A stretch of 51,266 nucleotides of DNA from the NCBI GenBank assembly GCA_030447945.1, contig JAUJNV010000015.1, positions 1-51,266 of the forward strand. Reading direction: 5' to 3'. This document shows, in pieces, positions 9,731 through 17,798 of the stretch. The stretch comes from Fimbriimonas sp. (GTDB taxonomy: Bacteria; Armatimonadota; Fimbriimonadia; Fimbriimonadales; Fimbriimonadaceae). Below the pieces are notes generated by a model, which was not told the DNA's origin, did no database searches, and saw nothing but the letters and a program-made list of their open reading frames with translations. Within the stretch, counting starts at the first letter, position 1, and each line of letters opens with the position of its first letter. A program made the position numbers and the translations under genes.

Positions 9731-10119
9731 ACAATCATGGGAACTCCGAAGGCGCGACGGTGAGAGAACGTCACACGGACAGAAATTAGTAAGTGCATGT
9801 AAAGGTTGTCGCAAGGGCCAGAGACTCTACCATCTCGAACGTTCCTCATTCCGGGGCCGGTCCAGCCCCTCAGGCCCCGGGCACAGACTAAGGGGAGAAC
9901 TGCTCATAGATGCATCTTTGCACCAAGTTCCACGATACGAGACGGGGCCCCTCGTTCGCCTCCCAAGGGGGCAAGAAATGATGAAGATCGTGCTTATAGC
10001 AACGGGTGGGGACGCTCGCTTTACTTGCCGCGGCAGGCTGGCCATTGTGTCAGGGAGGCCGTCTCCCGCCAGTCCGTTTTAGACCTAAACCCGCTCCCGC
10101 GCTACTTTCCCGGAGCGAT
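9731..10119. other. Stretch without a recognised gene; contains an 8-bp inverted repeat
   Basis: No frame gives a recognisable protein. CCGGGGCC (9851-9858) pairs with GGCCCCGG (9873-9880) around a 14-nt loop. The stretch lies between the Imm42-like gene and a short orphan C-terminal domain and may be degraded toxin-shell sequence. Confidence 0.4.
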
Positions 10120-10354
10120 CGGGGTTTCGATGCTCGTAAAAAGCCAGACGTTGCAGGCAAGCTGAGGAAGGATGACTGGAACCGATTGATCCGCCTCAAG
10201 CGTGCCTTCCGAGGGCGGGTTCGATGTCTATAACACCCGGATCCGCATCGTGCTGGCAGACGGCACTCAGATCCTGGTGGACGACGAGGGCGGTTCGTCG
10301 TCAAAGGCCTCGATACGAAGGACTTCGAGGTCTGGAAGGGTAGACGCGTGAGCT
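10120..10354 (+). CDS. Orphan C-terminal fragment, hypothetical
   Basis: Two plus frames join to give FDARKKPDVAGKLRKDDWNR, then GGFDVYNTRIRIVLADGTQ and RFVVKGLDTKDFEVWKGRRV before a TGA. It looks like the compact C-terminal end of a larger protein, with a beta-rich LADGTQILVDDEGRF segment. I recognise no family. In this context it may be an RHS toxin tail cut from its core. Confidence 0.35.
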
Positions 10355-10489
10355 GAGGGCAAGCCAATACATTTCCATCAGAAGAATTCGGACGCTTAGG
10401 CTATTAAGTCTGCCCGCCATCTGCGGTGAAGACGAGATGGAAGGTAATCTGGTGCTAGCGCTAACGTCAAGCACTTAAGGATTAACGCT

Positions 10490-11029
10490 ATGACCCTTAC
10501 CTGCGGGCAGCACTCGCTCGAATCACGGCGGATGGCAACGGAGTCCGAGCTTCAAAAGATGCTCGAAGATGTTGAGGGTGCCGTCATGCTGGGGCAGCCT
10601 TCTGAATTCAAGGAGGCCTTCTACTTCGTTCACGTGACCTCCGGCCCACCTGCGAATAGGCAGCTTCATCTTGGCATTCGTCAAGATGAAGTCGGCCTAG
10701 AGCCCGCCATACTTCTTGTCCCAGAATCTTCGCTCGTCGTCGCGGGGTTTGGAGAGTCCGTCGCAGGCATCGAGCTCGGATCTTCGAGCGTCGCCTTCAC
10801 CCTCGATCTTCCCCACCAGTTCTACAGATTCCTCGTCCTGCCCCGCTTCCTCGTGGTGGTTCACGAGATCGGGCTGACCGCCGTCAACTTCATGGGCCAG
10901 ATTCTGTGGTCGCACGATGCGGGGGACATAGTGCTAGATGCAACTCTCACCGAGTCCTCCATCCAGTTGCTCCTGTACGATGGCCATGACGTTAGAGTCT
11001 CCCTCTCCGACGGCAAGAAGCTTGCTTGA
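10490..11029 (+). CDS. Hypothetical protein, 179 aa, intact
   Basis: An uninterrupted frame with AAGGA about nine bases before ATG 10490; an internal ATG at 10532 (MATESELQKML) is an alternative start. The protein has no signal or membrane segment. Its second half is rich in short hydrophobic beta strands (RFLVLPRFLVVVHEIGLTAV, then GQILWSHDAGDIVLDATL), somewhat like a beta-propeller or a WD-type immunity protein. I recognise no named family. Being intact beside broken RHS pieces, it may be an immunity gene kept after its toxin was lost; this is inference. Confidence 0.6.
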   Translation: MTLTCGQHSLESRRMATESELQKMLEDVEGAVMLGQPSEFKEAFYFVHVTSGPPANRQLHLGIRQDEVGLEPAILLVPESSLVVAGFGESVAGIELGSSSVAFTLDLPHQFYRFLVLPRFLVVVHEIGLTAVNFMGQILWSHDAGDIVLDATLTESSIQLLLYDGHDVRVSLSDGKKLA

Positions 11030-11073
11030 TTTCTCCAGAGAGCAGTCAACTCGGATCCTCTGAAACCTTCCAC

Positions 11074-12070
11074 CTATTTCACAGGATTCGGCTCTGCGAT
11101 CAACGATCGATGACCTGCGACCCCCAGAGCGCCTCCCTGGTAATACATCTCGATGCGGCGGATCACCTCGTCGGCGGTGATCATGTGCATGCAGCGGGGG
11201 AGGTCGCCGACGACGTCGACGCACAGCTCGTGCGGCTCGTCCTTTTGGTCGCCGTCACCGAGCGGCACGGTGCGGGACTTCCAGCAGCCGCCGTCGTCGC
11301 AGCAGCGCAGGGCACCCACGGTGTGGAGGAACTGGTGGTGGGGGTAGGCCGTCCACTGGGGCGGCTCGCGCCCGCCCGCCACGACCACGCACGGCCGGTT
11401 ATTCGGCATGCCAGGCTTCGTCTCGACCGCCGCCGCGAGGTGCATGAGGAGGCTGATGGAGGAGAGCGCACCTTGCGCCTGGTACATCAGCAGCACGAGC
11501 TGGCGCAGGCTCGTCGCGCCACGGAGATCCACCACGGCTTCGAGCGGCGGGTGGTGGTGGTGGTGGTGGGCCTCGCCGACCTGCACGAACTCGACCCGAT
11601 CGCGAAAGTGGTCGACCACCCGCTGATACCGCTCCAGACTCCACCACTTGATCGTGAAGTCGGCCTTGCCGCCCGCGGTGACGAGCCAGAACGGCCGGCT
11701 CCCCTCTGCCTCGGCTTCGACCGAGGCCATCCACTCCTTCTCCTCGTCGGCGATGTGGATGTCGCCCTTGAAGGCCGTGGGGCGGATGTTCAGCCCGAGC
11801 TTTGCGTTGAGGTCTTCGATGAAGCCGTGGATGAAGTGGTACGGCAGAGTGTTGCTCTGATGGATGAGGGGGTAGTTGCACTCGACGAGCTCCACCCCCG
11901 GGTCGCCCTCCTTCAGAGGCGTGACGTACGGGTTGGCGAGCCAGAGGCCGGGGCAGGGGGTGCGGACGTCGGTGACGAACTCGCCAGGGTAGCGCCGGTG
12001 CAGGTGGTCGCGCCGCCGTGGCCTCGCTGATATCGCCGGAGACGCCAGTTCGGAGGATGAGTTTGCGCAT
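11074..12070 (-). CDS. Glycosyltransferase family 9 / ADP-heptose-type transferase
   Basis: The start MRKLILRTG at ATG 12070 leads, after indels near 11900-12050, into HQSNTLPYHFIHGFIEDLN, GKADFTIKWWSLERYQRVVD, LRQLVLLMYQAQGALSSISL, KPGMPNNRPCVVVAGGREPP and HQFLHTVGALRCCDDGGCWK. This is the GT9 fold of ADP-heptose:LPS heptosyltransferase relatives: N-terminal Rossmann start, then the C-terminal nucleotide-sugar half. The Cys-rich GALRCCDDGGCWKSR segment with VDVVGDLPRC marks a GT9 subfamily seen in several phyla. A run of six His codons lies at about 11550-11570. Likely acts on a cell-surface glycan in the cytoplasm; the acceptor is unknown. Confidence 0.75.
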
Positions 12071-12094
12071 GGAGGAAGGCGGCACTCCTTGTGG

Positions 12095-12135
12095 CACTGG
12101 CATCCTGCCAGTGGTCACGCCCGGCATCTTGCCGG
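12095..12135. repeat. Two adjacent REP-like palindromes
   Basis: CACTGGCA-TCC-TGCCAGTG (12095-12113) is a perfect 8-bp-arm palindrome. It is followed by CCGGCA-TCT-TGCCGG (12121-12135), a second palindrome with the same core (GGCA-TCY-TGCC). A third partial copy, GGGATGCCAGTGCG, lies at about 12163. They sit upstream of the glycosyltransferase start. Confidence 0.65.
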
Positions 12136-12179
12136 TGATCCTCAATTCCAGATCCCCGCAGCGGGATGCCAGTGCGACT

Positions 12180-12479
12180 ACCAGTAGATGCGCCGGTGCC
12201 GCCGTGTCGCGGTGCCGCAGGGATGGAGTTTCGAAACGGGTTCGGGGGCCGCTTTGCTCGAGGAACCGCTGGAGAGGAGCTGCTGGACGAGCCGCGCTGC
12301 TCGGCGGCGAACCGCCGCTGCTCGAAGAGGAGCCGCCAAAATCGCCGCCGCCAGGTCCTTGCCCTCGCCGCTGGCCGATCAGCAGGGAAGCGCCGGCGAG
12401 CGCAGTGCGCCGCTGGGAGAGCAGTGGGAAGGCACGTCGATCTTGATCAGGTCAGTCCGAAGTTGTCGATGTCTTTCAT
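12180..12479 (-). CDS. Possible small Ser/Gly-rich protein (doubtful)
   Basis: CTGGAGGACCTCATG gives a good ribosome site and an ATG at 12479, starting MKDIDNFGL. That frame closes after ten codons. With one indel it continues into a frame reading FPLLSQRRTALAGASLLIGQ followed by a Gly/Ser-rich stretch. The peptide is low in complexity and no family is recognised. It could equally be a leader or non-coding sequence between the DUF4037 gene and the glycosyltransferase. Confidence 0.25.
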
Positions 12480-12582
12480 GAGGTCCTCCAGGGGAAACGA
12501 GGGGCGCCGCAAGCCGCGCGATACATTTAAGCGGAGAAAGGACGATCTTTCCGACAGAGGTCGCGGGAGCTCAGGCGTTCTG

Positions 12583-13642
12583 TAGAGCTTTCGCAAATCC
12601 GACCGAGTAGCGGGCCGCGCGAGGAGGTCGGTGTTGTCGCTGATCAGGTCGATGCCGCCGATGAGCAGGCCCTCGGCCAGGCGCCTCGCACCTCGGATCC
12701 TCGATCGGCAACGATCTTCTCCGCGAACCGGGCGTGCAGGTGGATCACCCGAGGGACGCCCGTAGAATCCGCTCCGCCGTCTCGAGGGCAGCTCGGTGAT
12801 ACCGAGGGCGTTGTGCATCTCCGCGACGATCTCGTACCCGCCGCAGAGAGCCTCCTCCCGCTCGGGCCAGGTCTCGGCCCGCAAGGCGGGCCTGCACCGG
12901 AGGAAGAGCAGGAGGCGGCCGGCGCACGGGGAGGCGGGCAAAAAGGCCGTGCCGAACCGCTTGGGTAGAGGGGCGTACTGCCGCTCCATGAGAACCCGAG
13001 GCGCATGAGGTCGCGGACGAGGCGCGCGGCCGATGATCGGTCGGCCGCAGCCTCGTCCCCCACCGACCCCGCGCGCCCCATCAGGTGCTCCTCCTGCCCG
13101 ATCGGTTCCACGCCGCCGCGAGCCCGTACAGCCACGTCACGTCGTGGGGGTAGTACGCCGCCAGCCTCTCCCCGGACCCGCCGCAGCTCGGGATCGTCCC
13201 GAGAGCGCGCCCCGCCGTAGGCCCCCTCAGCTTCTGCTCAGGAAACGTCAGCCAAGTCCTCCGGCTCCGATTTTACGCTCGATCAGCCGGTACGACTACA
13301 AAGCCTCGAACGGTGTGTATCCCGGGCGATATCCGGCGCGGCCTCACATGTCCTCCTCGCTGACCCGCCGGTAGCCGAGACTCGGAGGGAAGACCCATAT
13401 CGAGCGCCCCGTCACGCCTCCTCAATGTCTCCCTCGGGGAGAAACGAAACACGCGGGGACCCCAGCCGTGGTCGGCGGACATCTCCGTATCAGGCCCCGG
13501 CGTCCGACCCCCGTGTGTCTGCGCCGCGCGCCGTAGCGCGGAGAGGCTCCGGCGGGCGGCGGGGGGGCTCCCCGCCCTCCTCGAAGAACCCGGCGGAGAG
13601 GTCGGGCCCGGGGACAGACGTCGGTTTCGGTCGGTCGCTCAT
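12583..13642 (-). CDS. DUF4037 domain protein (heavily frameshifted)
   Basis: The start MSDRPKPTSVPGPDLSAGFF at ATG 13642 is followed in other frames by MSADHGWGPRVFRF (the SxDHNWGPR motif of DUF4037), YYPHDV with WLYGLAAAWNR, then VGDEAAADRSS, ARLVRDLMRLGF, MERQYAPLPKRFGTAF, TWPEREEALCGGYEIVAEMH and NALGITE, and near the end GLLIGGIDLISDNTDLL. This order and the ~350-codon length match DUF4037 proteins, which are linked to nucleotidyltransferase folds. At least five frame changes occur, consistent with sequencing indels. Function unknown. Confidence 0.75.
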
Positions 13643-13649
13643 TCGAACA

Positions 13650-13745
13650 GCAGGGGGGGTTGAGGGTTAAGGGTTGAGGTTTTGGATTTTGGGTTTAGTT
13701 GGGGGAGGCTGGCATCACCCTCGGCCGCTTAACCCTTATCCGCCC
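13650..13745. repeat. Degenerate tandem-word palindrome (GGGTTAAGGGTT type)
   Basis: GGGTTGAGGGTTAAGGGTTGAGG-like words on the left are partly mirrored by TTAACCCTTATCC on the right around 13728-13740. The element lies between the start of the DUF4037 gene and the end of the cytochrome-domain gene. It is weaker than the other palindromes of this style. Confidence 0.4.
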
Positions 13746-14133
13746 TCTCCAGCAGGGAGGGAGCTTCTCCCCAACCTCGCTTTTCGCTCCTTCCCGGATC
13801 AGGCCTCGACTGCTTGATCTCCGCCTCCGACAGTGGTTCGGTAGGAGGCATCTTCCGCTTGCCGTGGCTTCCCGGAGCGCCTGCAGGATAACGCTTTGGT
13901 CGGCGTTCCCCGGTTGGACAATGGCGCCGCTCGCTCCTCCCCTCATCATCGACTCGTAGAGTGCTGAGGTCGATCCCGCCACTGCCCCTGCTTCCGTGGC
14001 AGTTCACGCACTTCTGCTTCTGGAAGGCGTGCTCACGGAGGTGAGTCGCATGGGCCGGCGGGGGAGCGAGGGACTGCCCCGCCCTGCCTTTCTCTTGCCC
14101 TTTCCCACAGCCTATAGCGAACAGGACAGCCAT
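13729..14133 (-). CDS. Small lipoprotein with c-type cytochrome domain (frameshifted)
   Basis: MAVLFAIGCGKG has a lipobox-like AIGC, so export and lipidation are likely. The haem site is KCVNCHGS (CxxCH). It is followed by GGIDLS and, in the next frame, YESMMRGGASGAIVQPGNAD and SVILQALREA, then GKRKMPPTEPLSEAEI. This is the planctomycete-type cytochrome C domain, where MPP supplies the distal Met ligand. The end of the domain (LIREGAK) is in another frame. ATG 14133 is the in-frame start; with an indel an upstream start at about 14159 would add a basic leader. It may pass electrons in the periplasm. Confidence 0.7.
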   Translation of the reverse strand: MAVLFAIGCGKGQEKGRAGQSLAPPPAHATHLREHAFQKQKCVNCHGSRGSGGIDLSTLRVDDEGRSERRHCPTGERRPKRYPAGAPGSHGKRKMPPTEPLSEAEIKQSRPDPGRSEKRGWGEAPSLLERADKG

Positions 14134-14235
14134 CGCGCCGGCGGCGATCTTCTCCTCTCATCCGGTTCTTCCTCCTGGCCTCCTGTGCTCAGAGCGATTG
14201 TCAAGCCCCACCTGCAAGTTAGCACGTCGGGCGGC

Positions 14236-14812
14236 TCAGAGCGGTGGGCCGGCTCTGCAAGCCTGAGCGGAGGCAAGGGTCTGTTAGGGAGCTGTCCTTG
14301 TCGGACGAGGGACGGCGACTCTGGGAGTGCCGGACCCGGTGCCGGGCAACCGCCGCGTCGTCTTTGCTGGAGCAGCTCGGCGACGAGCGCGTGCGCCGGC
14401 TGTCGAAGAGGTCGCCGGGGCGGGCACGCGCCCGGAGCCGGCAGGGCTGACCGTGGCCTGGAGCTTCGGCGACGGCGGCCTCGCCGCAGGCCACCGACGT
14501 GAGGCGAGGGCACAGGAAGGGCGTCTCGGGCCGCGCTGCTGGGCCTCACCCAGCGAGGTGGTCGCCGACGTGAGCGGCGCCTATGTGGACCTTCGCACCG
14601 CCGAGCTGCGCGTGGAAACGGCGCAGTCCAGCTCGCCAACACCCCGCGAGGCGCTCCGTATCTCCGAGGGCGCGGGCGGCATCAACGACTTCCTCGAAGT
14701 CACGGACGCCCAAGCATCCCTCTTCTGGCAGGCCCAACCTGACGCAGGCGCAGAACGACGTCAGCGCGGCGCGCCCGCCATGGCCCGCGCCCTGGGCGAC
14801 AGGCATTTGTCA
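14236..14812 (+). pseudogene. C-terminal fragment of a TolC-family outer membrane efflux protein
   Basis: Plus frames give VVADVSGAYVDLRTAELRVE, then EALRISEGAG, GINDFLEVTDAQASLFW and ALGDR. This is the second TolC coiled-coil repeat (ADV--AY-DL, E-AL-L---R--AG---FLEV-DAQ-SL). The upstream half is poorly recognisable, with only SFGDGGLA-like traces. No inner-membrane pump partner lies nearby. I read it as a truncated or badly frameshifted remnant; its plus strand is opposite to its neighbours. Confidence 0.6.
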
Positions 14813-14861
14813 ACATCTTCGTCGGAGGCTACGCGCGGGCCTGACGTAGTCGTCGCCCTGC

Positions 14862-14952
14862 GCGACGCCTGGGCTCCCTCTCAAGCACGCCACCGCCTTC
14901 AGGGGCTCTGGTGGGTCCTTCAGTTCGTGCCGAAGGGATGCCCAGGCGTCGC
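14862..14952. repeat. 91-nt imperfect palindrome
   Basis: GCGACGCCTGGGC (14862-14874) is perfectly complementary to GCCCAGGCGTCGC (14940-14952). Inside, TCCCT pairs with AGGGA, GCACG with CGTGC and CCACC with GGTGG, so the whole element could fold as one long stem or cruciform. It lies between the TolC fragment and the first alpha/beta hydrolase. A related sequence (GCGACGCTTGGGC ... GGCGTCGT) is at about 16058-16170. Confidence 0.65.
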
Positions 14953-15104
14953 ACGCGGCTGTGCTCTACGCTCCCGCGCGTAGCCCTCCGAAAGTAGACG
15001 CTGCCCTGTCACCCCGCCCGCTCCCCGTGGAGAGACGCGGGCGGGCGAGGTGCTTCTTGAGGAACGCCGGAGCCCGTTGGAGCGCACGGGTCCACAAGGG
15101 TGCC

Positions 15105-15843
15105 TCAGTGATAGAGATGCAGCCCGCTTTCTACCAGCACAAGCTCGTGCGGCACTCCCATCTTCTCTAGGCGGGCCACCAGACGCTCGCTCTGCTCGAC
15201 CCGCACCGTCGTGTCCATCGTGCCGTGCAGCAGCAGGGTCGGCGGGCTCGTGCGCTGGACATGGACAACCGGGCTCGAACTCAGGCGGGCCTTGGCCAAC
15301 TCCTTCCTCAGGAGGACGGTCGCGTACATCTTCAAGGCATCTTCCGAAAAATCGTGCGCGTCAAGTCGGTGGGGATCGATGCCGACGACGGCGTTCACTC
15401 GGCTCGACACCGCGCCACTCGGCGTTGCGGGAGAGGCGGATCGCTCAGCCCAGCATCAGCGCCATGTGCGCGCCGCGCTGTGGCCATGGCCGCGATCCGG
15501 CGGGGATCGATGCCCAAGCTTCTGTGCATGACGACGTACGTAGCGCACGGCGGTTCGGCCGTCTGGAGGATATCCGGCAGTCGCGCCGCCGGAGCCAGCC
15601 GGTAGCTCACGGTGATCGCGACCAAGCCAGCCTTCGTAAGCTCCCCCGTATGCCGCTCCATCGCCTGCCGCTTGCCCATGACGTAGCCGCCTCCGTGAAA
15701 CAGCAGAACCGCCGGACGCGCGCCCGGCCGCCCTCGGGCGGTGGATGTCCATCGCCAACGCGGTCCCGTGGGGCCAGGCGTACTGACCGTCTCCGCCGCC
15801 CGCGACTGAGAGGAAGCAGGGCGAATGCGATGGGCAATAACAT
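15105..15843 (-). CDS. Alpha/beta hydrolase, esterase-like, copy 1 (frameshifted)
   Basis: The start MLLPIAFALLPLS is a signal peptide, followed by WPHGTALAMDIHRP. The oxyanion-hole motif is LLFHGGGYVMGKRQAM. Then come GLVAITVSYRLAP, GIDPRRIAAMGHSAG (nucleophile Ser in GHSAG, split by an indel), a region with SRVNAVVGIDP, LLLHGTMDTTVRVEQSERL with the acidic residue, and VPHELVLVESGLHLYH with the His. These are the features of the BD-FAE / DLH-type esterase group. It is secreted and probably acts on an ester in plant- or microbe-derived polymer, but the substrate is not shown. A close paralogue follows upstream on the same strand. Confidence 0.75.
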
Positions 15844-16165
15844 GGCGGCAGTATAGCCAGGAATATTCCTTTCCAGACGGCTCTCTCCGGACGGCGTGGC
15901 CGCCGAACCGGCGCCACCGAGGCCTCACAGTAGGGCGGGCTACAGTTCGTTCTGGAGGCTCTTTGGAGTGCGTCGACACTCTGAAGGTGCGGAACAGACT
16001 GGTGCTGCCCATATCCTCGTCGAGGTTACGCCCGCAGGGCGTGTAGTCGTCGCGCCCGGCGACGCTTGGGCTGTCCTCAGGGCACGCCAGTATCTGCGGG
16101 GCATCCGGTGCGGGCTTTTGCGGTCGATGACCATCGGCCCGCGCTCCTCAGGGCACGAGGCGTCG

Positions 16166-17040
16166 TCAATTCCGTCTGGGGTCGTGCCCGAGCGGGTTTA
16201 GCGGCGCGAGGGCGGGCGAGGTGCCGCTTGAGGAAGACGACGTATCTTTCGAAGGCGCTCTTCCAGAGCGGCGGCTCTTGGAAAGTAGGTGGGCGCCGCC
16301 CTCCACTAACACGAGCTCGTGCGGCACCCGCGCCTTCTTCAGCCGCTCCGCCAAGACCCCGCTCTGCTCCACCTTGATGACCGCGTCTTTCGTTCCGTGG
16401 ACGAGCATGGTGGGGAAGGCCTCCTTCACGAACGTGATAGGGCTGAGCTCCCTGAACTCCCGTTGTGACTCGCTCAGCCTCTTGCCCAGAAGAAGCTTCG
16501 CGTAGAACTCCAGAGACTCCTCCGTGAAGCGGGATAGATCAGTCGGGGCCGAGACGGGGACGACGGCATCCACGCGGCTCGATGCGCGCGCGCCACTCGG
16601 CGTCGCGGGCAGGGATCGGATCCGCGCAACTAGTATCGGCGCCATATGCGCGCCTGCGCTGTGGCCCATCGCTCCCACCCGCCGCGGGTCGATCCCGAGC
16701 CGCCGGGCGTGCCTACGGACGTAGCGCACCGCCGTCCGCCCGCCGTCGAGGATCGCGGGAAAGCTGGCCACCGACGCCAGGCGCTGCTGATGATGGCCAC
16801 GAACCCGCGTTCGTAAGCTCGTCCACGTGCCGGGTCATCCACTGGCGATTGCCGATCACCTCACCCGCCTCCCGTGGAGCAGAAGCACCGCCGGCAACAC
16901 GCCCCGAGAGGCCGAGGGCCGGTAGACGTCGATGCAGCTCGGGTCCCGCGGCCGCCTGGTAGACGAAGGTCGCCGGCACCGACATCAGGGCTGGCGTTTG
17001 AAGGAAAGCAATACCAGAGCGGCAGAAGCAAGCGCACGGC
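16166..17040 (-). CDS. Alpha/beta hydrolase, esterase-like, copy 2 (frameshifted)
   Basis: A paralogue of the neighbouring gene. The hydrophobic N-terminus (LIAILAVRLLLPLWYCF) suggests export; the exact start is unclear because of indels. It has VIGNRQWMTRHVDELTNAG, FPAILDGGRTAVRYVRRHAR, the nucleophile GHSAGAH, then PTDLSRFTEESLEFYAKLLL, MLVHGTKDAVIKVEQS and VPHELVLVEGGAHLL. The HGGG oxyanion motif appears damaged by a frame change. The C-terminus in the better frame reads PPLWKSAFERYVVFLKRHL, so the true stop differs slightly from the limit given. Two tandem copies suggest duplication with functional divergence. Confidence 0.72.
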
Positions 17041-17067
17041 GAGTATAGCGATCAGTCGGAATCGCCC

Positions 17068-17728
17068 CTAAGACTCAAAGGGATCGACTGTCAAGGATGC
17101 GACATGCGCGGCGCCGGAGCCTTTGGGCCGTGTCGGCGCTTTGACGCGGGGCGCGGGGGCCGAAGTATATGGGGCAATCCCGTAATAGAAGGTGCAGGCG
17201 GCGAGGTAGGCGCCGGTGGGCGAGTGGTTGCCGTCCGCGGCCCAGAGGTCGAGGCGCGGGCTCTTCACTAGGGCCACGTCCCGCGCATACGGGCACGATC
17301 TTCGCGCCCTGGCGCTGCGCGATCTGCCGGTAGACGCTCAGGATGTAGCCGCTCTCGTTCCAGCCTCGGCGCGGCCACTCGGCAAGAGCAGGGCCCGCGC
17401 CCCCGACCCGCGCCTGCTTCGCGAGCCTGATCCTCGTTGAGCGGATATTGTACTTGTGCGAGCTGCTGAGCTTCGCGTCCTGCAGCACGACGACGTTCCA
17501 CTTTCCGCGCTGTACGTCGCGGCGGACGTCCATTCGGGCGTCGATGTCCTCCAGAAAACTTCCTAGGTGCATCGCGATCGTCGCCCGGCGGCCGGACCCG
17601 TCCGACTCCAGCAGCGCCTCGAGCATCGAGGCGAGGCCGTGGGAGCTGGTAGCGGCTGTTGCCGAGCATGAGGGTTCGCATGTCGGCGGTAGGGCGGCCA
17701 GCCCAAGGAGGAGTGCGGCAAGGATCAT
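17068..17728 (-). CDS. SGNH/GDSL-type hydrolase (frameshifted)
   Basis: It starts MILAALLLGLAALP, a signal peptide. TLMLGNSRY gives the SGNH block I (GNS in place of GDS). WNVVVLQDAKLSSSHKY is the block with the oxyanion Gln (VVLQ), then LLLAEWPRRGWNESGYILSV and KIVPVCA. In another frame AADGNHSPTGAYLAACTFYY supplies the Asp-x-x-His catalytic pair of block V. The length of about 220 aa fits. Likely an exported esterase or acetylesterase acting with the two hydrolases downstream on the same strand. Confidence 0.72.
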
Positions 17729-17798
17729 GGCGAAGTAGACGCGGACGCGGCAGGGCTCGTCACTCGCGTTCCGCGTTCTTGTCGCCTAGAATGTTCCG

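Noticed and set aside
11026..12030. Plus-strand open frame of 334 codons opposite the glycosyltransferase
   Set aside because: Shadow of the minus-strand GT9 gene, with His/Val/Asp-rich translation typical of antisense frames.
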